Source: Holothuria scabra | Lineage: Eukaryota > Echinodermata > Holothuroidea > Aspidochirotida > Holothuriidae | DNA length: 64,000 nucleotides | Assembly: GCA_037179385.1 (NCBI GenBank) | Contig: CM074188.1 | Location: forward strand, 23,949,318-24,013,317 | Direction: 5' to 3' | Shown: positions 57,119-64,000 of the stretch, in pieces | Layout: each line of letters starts with the position of its first letter | Numbering within the stretch: the stretch's first letter is position 1 | Translations under genes and position numbers: made by a program | The notes under the pieces: generated by a model | What the model was told of the DNA's origin: nothing | Database searches by the model: none | Seen by the model: the letters and a program-made list of their open reading frames with translations, nothing else

Positions 57119-58829
57119 ATGGAACTTCAAAAACTTGCTCTGATTTTCCTGGTGATTGCTTCGACTTCCATCGCTATCACGGGTGAGAATATGTATTTAT
57201 CTTCCCTTGTTGCTCATGTATACGTTTACTATTTAAAATTGAATGTTTGGGAAACTTTTGTGGCAAACTTGTTAAAATGGAAGTTCCGTAAAATGTAACA
57301 AAGGCCTAATTTCATGACCGAGTTGTTTGTTGAGGCAGTCCCCGACGGGAGTTTTCTTTTCTTAGGATCGTATTGAAAAATGGGTCTTTCCAAAGCTTTT
57401 AAATTTGATTTCAAACCTTGCATGGTTAGGGTTGCTGGACTAAGACTATGTGGCCTGACCTTTCATAATCTACCAAAAGGCTCAGTGATTCCTTGTAACT
57501 TCTAAACTATATATTGTTTAAATTCTATACTTGAGGTACACTTTAAGCTTCAGATTTTTAAAGCTCTTTGCAAGGATCTATAAGCGCAAGAGTCGAGATG
57601 ACTACTACATTACAATAATTTCGAGCCTAGTTTTCCACCTTTTAACGTTTTATCTAATAAACAAGTTCCGTGAAAAGGTAGTGTTTAGGAATTGAACAAT
57701 TTTCTAAACTTTTTGCCCCTATTTCAAACAAGTTAACACTTTTGAAATGTCTACGAATTAAACACATTGCTTACAAATTAATCATATATCTTACTCATTG
57801 CAAAATGTCTCCAAAGCGGGGCAAAAATCAGTTCAGTTCGTTCTTAAAGGTGTGTTGCAATGTTTTGACCTTCGATTGTGGGTTTATTGTATCAATTTTT
57901 CATGAATGGTTGTAAATAACTGTCCTCCGTTTTTGAATTTTTTTTTTTTATGTAAGAGCTTCTGGGATAATTAGCTGTGATAAGGTTTTTTATTGTCGAA
58001 TTCGGCATGAAGTTCAAATATAGGCTAAATAGAAGATATACTGGAATGTATCACAAGTAGAAAGTAAGATAAAAAGTTTGACGAGTATTGATTTAGAATG
58101 AGCTTGTAAGTAAGGTGAGGTTTTCAGCTAAGTGTCTAAACAATTGGTTTGAATTGGGCCTGCCACGACATTGTTGTCACTTGTGGCTCGTTGGAGACTT
58201 TTCTCTATACTCCGTTATGCTGAGCACCAAGTACAACGGCAATATGTTCAACTCTAAGACTTCGGTATGACGCGGCCAGGAGTGGACCTCCATATCTCCC
58301 GGCTGCAAGTCAGACTCTATAACCACTAAACCATGTAATTTGTCTTATTTATAGAGTGTCGAGACACTTGGGTAACAGGCAACTACAACACCACAAACTA
58401 AATATCCAATTAAAGTGGGAATCTCTCTCCGAATGTTGTCAGCGCTCCACTTGCTTAATGAGTACCGTATATCATTATGTCAAAGCCGGGTTTGAGCTGT
58501 TCAGATCTAAAAATCCTTTAAGATTTCAACCTTGTTATTGTGCTTCAAAATGCATTAATTGGATGACATGTTAGATTTTTTGCTAAACAAAGATACTTCT
58601 AAAGAAGTTTAGTTCCTTCTTTTTTCTGGCTATGGGCTTTGCCAAAACAGAAGTAGGCCTATTATGATTAATATACAAGTGGTATATTGACATTACAGTA
58701 GCTGATTGCAACTACTTCGGAACACCACACGCGGACGGTGAGACGTGGTGGCCAGATGAATGCATGTATTGCACATGTACAGGGAGCACATACACGTGTG
58801 ACGGGCCGTGTAGAAACCAATACTTTTAA
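57119..58829 (+). CDS. Small secreted single-VWC-module peptide, gene B (spliced, 64 aa)
   Basis: Coding exons are 57119-57182 and 58699-58829, phase 1 as in gene A. Exon 2 begins at 57106 after TTTTGCAG, and exon 3 follows TGACATTACAG. The signal peptide differs from gene A at one residue (I16 to T). All six cysteines are kept at 25, 43, 46, 48, 55 and 59, with the DGE-x-WW-P turn and Cx2CxC. The mature region differs at about ten positions: Y28F, T31P, Y32H, F38W, A41D, Q42E, S45Y, K47T, K54T, and A60 replaced by three residues. Charge shifts from K/Q towards D/E and aromatic residues. Such a pattern is common in secreted peptides that bind variable partners, but the function is unknown. 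The gene lies in copy B of an 11-kb duplication. Confidence 0.8.
58106..58338 (-). mobile_element. SINE in intron 2 of gene B, uninterrupted ortholog of 36001-36472
   Basis: Minus strand: the tRNA-like head (complement of GGCCGGCTGCAAGTCAGACT-type sequence near 58280-58335, loop TTGCA) leads to the body (complement of CTCCGTTATGCTGAGCACCA). The same insertion in copy A shows it pre-dates the segmental duplication. Confidence 0.7.
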
Positions 58830-59365
58830 TGTCTGCAACGAGGTACGGTAATTATTTTCTGTTACACTTTAAAAATGAATTAACTCTTATCATACCTGAA
58901 AATGATCTATTGAAATATCTGCCCGGCTACCTATATCTATTGCCCCTCCCTCGTAAGACTCCATTTCAATTCGCAGAGGGTAATTATACATAAGAAATTA
59001 TACATAGGCCTACATATATCTATATATGTGTATGTATGTATGAAAATATGTGTATTAACATGTAGAACAATATATATTTGGGTCTCCATTCCGGGTAAAA
59101 TTCACTATTTCCGGGAGTTTTCCCTTAGGTCAAACTTGTTGGTTTGGTCTCTACTCTTTAATTTATAATGTGTTCCTTTTCTTGTCCACAGGCTAAACGA
59201 TCAAGCAGCAAGTAGGCACGTGTGTTTTGAGGGACAGTGGAACAATTCTTTGCATGACTGGAACGATTGAAGTAACAATAACATGGTGGTGGACCATATT
59301 ATGATAACTGTTTTATGATCACCTAAAGATTTTCAAAAATAAAAAGATTTGTTCTGCATTTCGGT
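58830..59365 (+). other. 3' UTR of gene B: exon 3 end, intron, exon 4 and poly(A) signal
   Basis: Exon 3 ends at 58842 (GTCTGCAACGAG) before GTACGG. Exon 4 starts at 59192 after TTGTCCACAG. AATAAA is at 59338-59343. The parallel in gene A has ATTAAA. Confidence 0.6.
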
Positions 59366-59779
59366 GTAGCAAATGTCATTTTACGTTAGAAAACCAGTGC
59401 AGGCCCTCGAGGGAAGGGGGATTGGACCAACCTTTGGAAACCGCCCTTCAAAGAAAAAAGTCTTCTTCCGTAAGGTAGTACGGAAGCCGTGCCGGGGTAT
59501 TAAACCGTACTCCAAGATGGTAAACAACCGCTCCCAATAAACCCAGATTCTTCAGATAATCCCCAAATTATCACAGAAAATGTCACACACTTGAGTAAAT
59601 ATTAACCTTACCGCTTGCCTCACGAAGCTGGAAAGGGGAAAGGAAAATTCCAGTCGCAGGAATAAGAGAAGAAACTTCAGATTTTGTGTGGGGTATTAGT
59701 GCATACTACACGAGTTGGGAAATTTTCACAGGCAATGCATCTTGGGAGAAGGCCAAAGGTAAAATTGTTTACCTACACC

Positions 59780-60049
59780 CATGGGCGTCCGCAGGTATGG
59801 GCAAGGGGGGGGGGGGATCAAAAATTTGAAAAAACGTTTAAAAGTCAAAGCAAAAACCCGAACAAAACGTGTTTTCCAAGTTTCTATGCGAAAAATAGGC
59901 TTTAGAAATGCCATTTCCGGCGATCTGGGAGGCATTTTGGGCTGAAATTTTCGCATGCTTTGTGTCAATTCATGGTGACTTGGAGGTTTTGCCCCTCCCT
60001 AGAAATTTTGCCCCCCCCCCCCCTGACTTTTTTTCTGCGGACGCCCATG
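59780..60049. mobile_element. Non-autonomous hAT-type element, 270 bp, with 8-bp TSD
   Basis: The ends CATGGGCGTCCGCAG are perfectly inverted for 15 bp and followed by G-rich/C-rich tracts. The octamer CCTACACC flanks both sides (59772-59779 and 60050-60057). The empty site in copy A reads TACCTGCACCTTC near 37865. It is non-coding and a related fragment lies at 41878. Confidence 0.9.
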
Positions 60050-60984
60050 CCTACACCTTCCTGAAAGTTGTCTCGCCTATATGCAGCATCTCGGATCCTC
60101 GTGTTCTTACCAATACAGTCACGGTGACGTAAGTACGGGATTTCCCCCATTTTCCCGATTTCTGAACTGGTCTATTGCAAGAAAAATTAATGTTGTGCGT
60201 GAGAAACAAGTGAATCCAATTTATTTCACATGCAAGAAAAGTCTCTTTAACAGTTTAAGGGAAATATTGCGTTTGTTTTTAAACGGGAAATTTCATCCTT
60301 TTAAAACCACTATTCATAGGCAAAGAGTGATAAATAATTAAAAGTAAGGCAGTGTGGCTGCCTACTTTTAAAAAATAAGTTTCCCTGGGATAGAAATTCT
60401 GTTGTTTGCTGCTCAAGAATAATTTGTCCACCCAAACTTTCAACAATTCAAAAGATGAAATTCCGTAACTCTTCACTCTTCTTATGCAAAATATTTTGAC
60501 ATCGGATGAAGATATTGCTGGGGTTTATTGTTGAGACTCTATGTTTTGATAATGATTTAAGTTTTTTAATTTTAATGCAATGTTGGAGCATATTAAACGC
60601 AAAATTTACTGCTAACTCGGCTTTCACAAGTTGTAACGTATCTATGTAAAGCTAAGTCCAGGTGCCAGTCTACCATATAAGAATTTTATATTAATTTTAA
60701 AGTTAACTTTTTAAAATACTTCAATCACCCTTAAGCCTGTTGGCTTTGGAAGAATCCAAATGCAAAATTTTCTTGAGGAATAAATAACATCCCAAACTTC
60801 TATTCAGCACCATTTTCAAAGATATTTATCAATCATATTCTTGTTCACCTTCCACTATAACACCGATGATTCCACCATTATATGATATCGAGGTTTGTCC
60901 TCATGAAATCCAATAGGGGCCTTAAGAAGGACCGCGGACCTCATCTACTATAGCAAATTATACACACTCACGAGACATAACTCG

Positions 60985-61360
60985 GTTTCGCGCTGCGTGA
61001 GACACAGTTTTGCACTAACCATTTCCTTTTCCCCTCAGTTCTCTCCCACTTTGAAATCCTCGTGCCTCCACTGAATAAGGACTATCCGTACCAAATGTGG
61101 GATAAGCCTACCATACGGCTCTTCTTGTTCAAATGCATTGGATCCTAATAACACGCACAGACGTTGCACACCAGTATGTATACATCCGTAAACAATTTGG
61201 CCTACATATACACGCACAACTCCACAATTGAATGGATTCCCTCTGCCATCCAATCAAAACGAATAAAGCTTAACAGAAGGCTTCTTTTTAAACCCAGTAT
61301 ATGTGCAAACTCTCTTGATAAACAATGGAGCATGGTGCTACTCTGGTGTTTGCTCCATCC
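60985..61360. mobile_element. Unidentified ~375-bp insertion, copy B only
   Basis: Copy A runs from GAGACGTAACTTTTCACC to CATCCAGGGAGCTGTAAACG in about 90 bp, while copy B needs about 430 bp. The inserted part has no recognised termini. Confidence 0.4.
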
Positions 61361-62192
61361 ATGCAGGGAACTGTAAACGTTCCCTGCCCAATGGATGTCG
61401 GCACATAAAGAACTGTCTACAGTACGAACTACAACCGATGTTTTAGTTTTGGTTCTTTTTTAAAATTCCGTGTATTACAAAATTTACATTTTCTTCTTTA
61501 CATAAGGCAACAGACTAGTTTATTTAAATACCAAAGAGCGGCATTGCTCAACCAAATTGTGATTGTTTTAGGTAGTAGCACCATGTTTAGACCAAGCTTC
61601 CGCACTATGGGTAACAGTGCAATGTTTGGGTTGTGGGATCTCCTTGGACCATTTAGTCATTTATCGTTTCAAATAAAAATAATAGAAATCAAAGCAAACC
61701 GAACCTTAGGATACATCCAGTATTAGTTCCGCGAAATGTCAACAGTTGCTTCAATTTTTGGGGGCGGGGCTACAAGAAAACTTGGTTTTCAGCTCATTAA
61801 CTGGCCCGTTGTCCGATGGCTGAACACAAAGGTTGTATATTCAATGAAACAATGTTCATTTTGGTTATAGAGCAAAGAATGAGAACACCATCAAGTCCTT
61901 TTCCTTTCATACAAAATATGATAACTATTCTTACAGAACAATACATTTAGCCTACCGGATGACATTTGACGGCTAATTGTTTAAAATTTGATGGTGTTTT
62001 GATTAATGTGCTAACTCTCGTATAAATTTGTAGTGTTTCCCCTGGACGGTGAATACTGTAGGCATTATTTCGAAGTGCTTTCGAGCAGAATTAACCATTG
62101 ATCTCTCTGTTGGAATTCAAGAAAGCAAAAATGCGAGTTTGATGTGGGTATAGGTGTATGTGTGTGTGTACGTGTGTATGCACGTATTCGAG

Positions 62193-62490
62193 AGCCGCGG
62201 TCACACTGCAACGAATTCGTATCGGATTAGGACCCGATTTTTTCGGGTCTCTGTTAAAATCTTCTTGAAAAGAGCCCAAAATTTTCTAACACGTGTAAAT
62301 ATGCAAGTTGTATCTCCGGAGTATGAAAATTGAATTTTGTTTTTTATAGACATCAGATGGAAATTATTTATTTACACTGGTTGACAACTTTTTTCGTCAC
62401 TTTCCCACCAAAGATGGAAGAGACTTTAACAAAATCCCTCCAAAATTGGACCGGAATCCGATTCGAATCCGTTGTTGTGCGACCGCGGCT
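62193..62490. mobile_element. Long-TIR MITE, 298 bp, best copy of its family
   Basis: Left AGCCGCGGTCACACTGCAAC and complemented right AGCCGCGGTCGCACAACAAC start inverted repeats that continue for 50 bp or more (GATTCG-ATCGGATT). The interior holds a CCAAAGATGGAAGAG block. Older copies lie at 530-890 and 11470-11790, with a fragment at 45190-45320. The target duplication is not clear. Confidence 0.8.
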
Positions 62491-64000
62491 TAACAATCGC
62501 TCGCGAAAGCTCGAGTGTCTCCACGTCTTTAATTGCCTTCTCGGAGCTCGTGGAAGACATATCTACCCGAAATTTCTGTCACAGCGATATGGTCTGTCAT
62601 GTGGTCCCCGGCGGAGCCGGTCCTCCCTCCAGACATGCACGTGATGAACGCCCTCTCTCGATATAGGGAAACTTATGATTTTCTGAAGGGGAACTGTTCT
62701 TAGTACCCGTAAGGCATTGAGTTTGCGTAGGTGTGAGTGTGAGTGTGAGCGTGTATGTGAGTGAAAGGGAAGAGGTACAGAGGTAGTTGACTGTAAATAA
62801 GGCCAAAAATCGATGAATCACATTTTTAAGGACTTAATTTTTACAGTGAAGAATCCTTTCATAGTTGCCCTTACGTGATGTGTGTGTGTTCCGCAGGTAT
62901 ACTGATGGGAAAACCCATCCTTTCTATACACTTTTGCTAAAGATTTTCTGCGTTTCATATAAACCTTGCCTAGTCCTGTTGTAAAAGAGAGACGGGCTGA
63001 AGGAGGCATGGGCTCCACTTGTTATGGGGGTACTGGCGTTCAAGTTCCCTCATTAGGCTATTTGACAACCGAAAAAATCATTGAAGGACGTTTCCATGAG
63101 ATAGGTATATTACAATTTATGTAATGTTGCTTCGACATCCAAAGTCAATATTTTACAGAAAGAGTGTTTTTGTGTTGAAAAATTGTGCATTTTCCTATTT
63201 CAGGTTCACTTGCTGATACAATAACACTAAAGACTAATTTCAAGCGAAAACTAACATCATGATTTCTTCGATATGGTCTCTGCAACACTACTTTCCTGTT
63301 CAGCTTAAAACGGTCCTTGTTTGATAACAGTACGGAGGATAGTGTCTATTTATTAATGTATAAAGTTTTATGCATATATTTTATATATTTTATTTATATA
63401 TTTTATCCATCCCCATACTCACTTATATTTCAGGAGGTTCCTACACCTCTGGAACCATTTCGTTATGCAGTCCGTTATTTGAAGCATACAATAAACTTGA
63501 TTAAAACTTTACGCTAGGAAGTTCGCTGCGGTAACCTTTGAACTGTGTCACAAGTTCCCAAATCCAAGAAAATTCTTACTTCCTGATCTCCAGAATTTTT
63601 AAGGTTAATCAACCATTTCTGTGAAAACCCGTGCTGAAATTAAAGAAAAATGTGGTCATCCTAATTGAGGTTGCAACCCACTACGGTATGGCGGTTATTC
63701 ATGAATATTCCTGATGGATTAATGATGATACTCTTCATGATGAAATAATTTTCGCAAATGTCACCTCTAATTCTTTTGGAATATAGAATTCAGTCACACA
63801 GTAAAAGCTACGTGCACATGAAACAGTATAAATTTGTTTTTATCGGACACACCATACGTTGTTAGCGACGTATTAGGGAATTTGTAGGACAGGTCCTATT
63901 TGAAAATAAATTTAGGACAATTGCATATTTGCTTGCTTTAGAAATGAACTTTGTCTTTGTGGGTTTTTCTTTGTAAATCAATTTAGAACAAGTAGCACAT
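62491..64000. other. No supported gene
   Basis: A GTGAGTGTGAGTGTGAGC microsatellite lies near 62735-62765. A TTTATATATTTTATT tract is at about 63380-63405. An acceptor-like TATTTCAG near 63431 precedes a short frame ending at 63517, with AATAAA at about 63490. None of it is recognisable as a gene. Confidence 0.4.

Larger units (their letters stand above)
50920..61980 (+). repeat. Segmental duplication, copy B (~11 kb)
   Basis: Direct-orientation partner of 28555-39030, about 22.4-22.9 kb away. It carries peptide gene B. Copy-specific insertions are at about 51860-52370, 52755-53135, 53344-53505, 54385-54790, 59780-60049 and 60985-61360. Each is recognised because the flanks are joined in copy A. 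Confidence 0.85.

Overview
The window looks like a piece of a repeat-dense, AT-rich animal nuclear genome. The evidence is GT-AG introns, AATAAA/ATTAAA poly(A) signals, tRNA-headed SINEs, hAT- and piggyBac-type non-autonomous DNA transposons and ~145-bp tandem arrays. There are no operons, Shine-Dalgarno-led genes, CRISPR arrays or bacterial insertion sequences. A marine invertebrate deuterostome, perhaps an echinoderm such as a sea cucumber, is my best guess. It rests on general repeat flavour and on the small VWC peptides, not on a recognised orthologue, so confidence is low. Nearly every long open frame is a chance frame or lies in simple or tandem repeat.

Layout. 1-16 kb: intron-like sequence, one convincing terminal exon of an unrecognised acidic protein with an RG-rich end (6941-7221), a ten-copy 145-bp tandem array (4066-5530) and several dispersed repeat families. 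16-28 kb: dense accessory DNA. This holds a ~45-bp minisatellite, inverted-repeat (MITE-like) elements, a second 145-bp array inside what looks like a single mobile element (19851-21045), a tRNA-Glu-headed SINE, a long TA tract, and a 155-bp perfect inverted repeat with a 15-nt loop (23040-23364).

28.6-39.0 kb and 50.9-62.0 kb: two directly repeated copies of a ~10.5-11 kb segment. Each carries one four-exon gene for a tiny secreted cysteine-rich peptide of 62 and 64 residues. Both peptides have a signal peptide, then a single half-VWC module with the Cx2CxC signature and six cysteines. Promoter, 5' UTR exon, splice sites, coding exons, stop context, 3' UTR exon and poly(A) signal all line up between copies. 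The signal peptides are almost identical, while the mature peptides differ at about a quarter of positions and by a two-residue insertion, with every cysteine kept.

39-51 kb, between the copies: more duplicated fragments, SINEs, a piggyBac-like MITE with TTAA ends (47951-48199), a 1.9-kb element with ~177-bp internal repeats, and a possible retroelement RNase H remnant. 62-64 kb: one long-TIR MITE and otherwise no recognisable feature.

The two copies record each other's insertion history. Several insertions, with target-site duplications in the clearest cases, occur in only one copy. They include a 385-bp hAT element in A, a 270-bp hAT-type element in B, and SINEs in A only. Because the empty site survives in the other copy, element boundaries and relative ages can be read directly.
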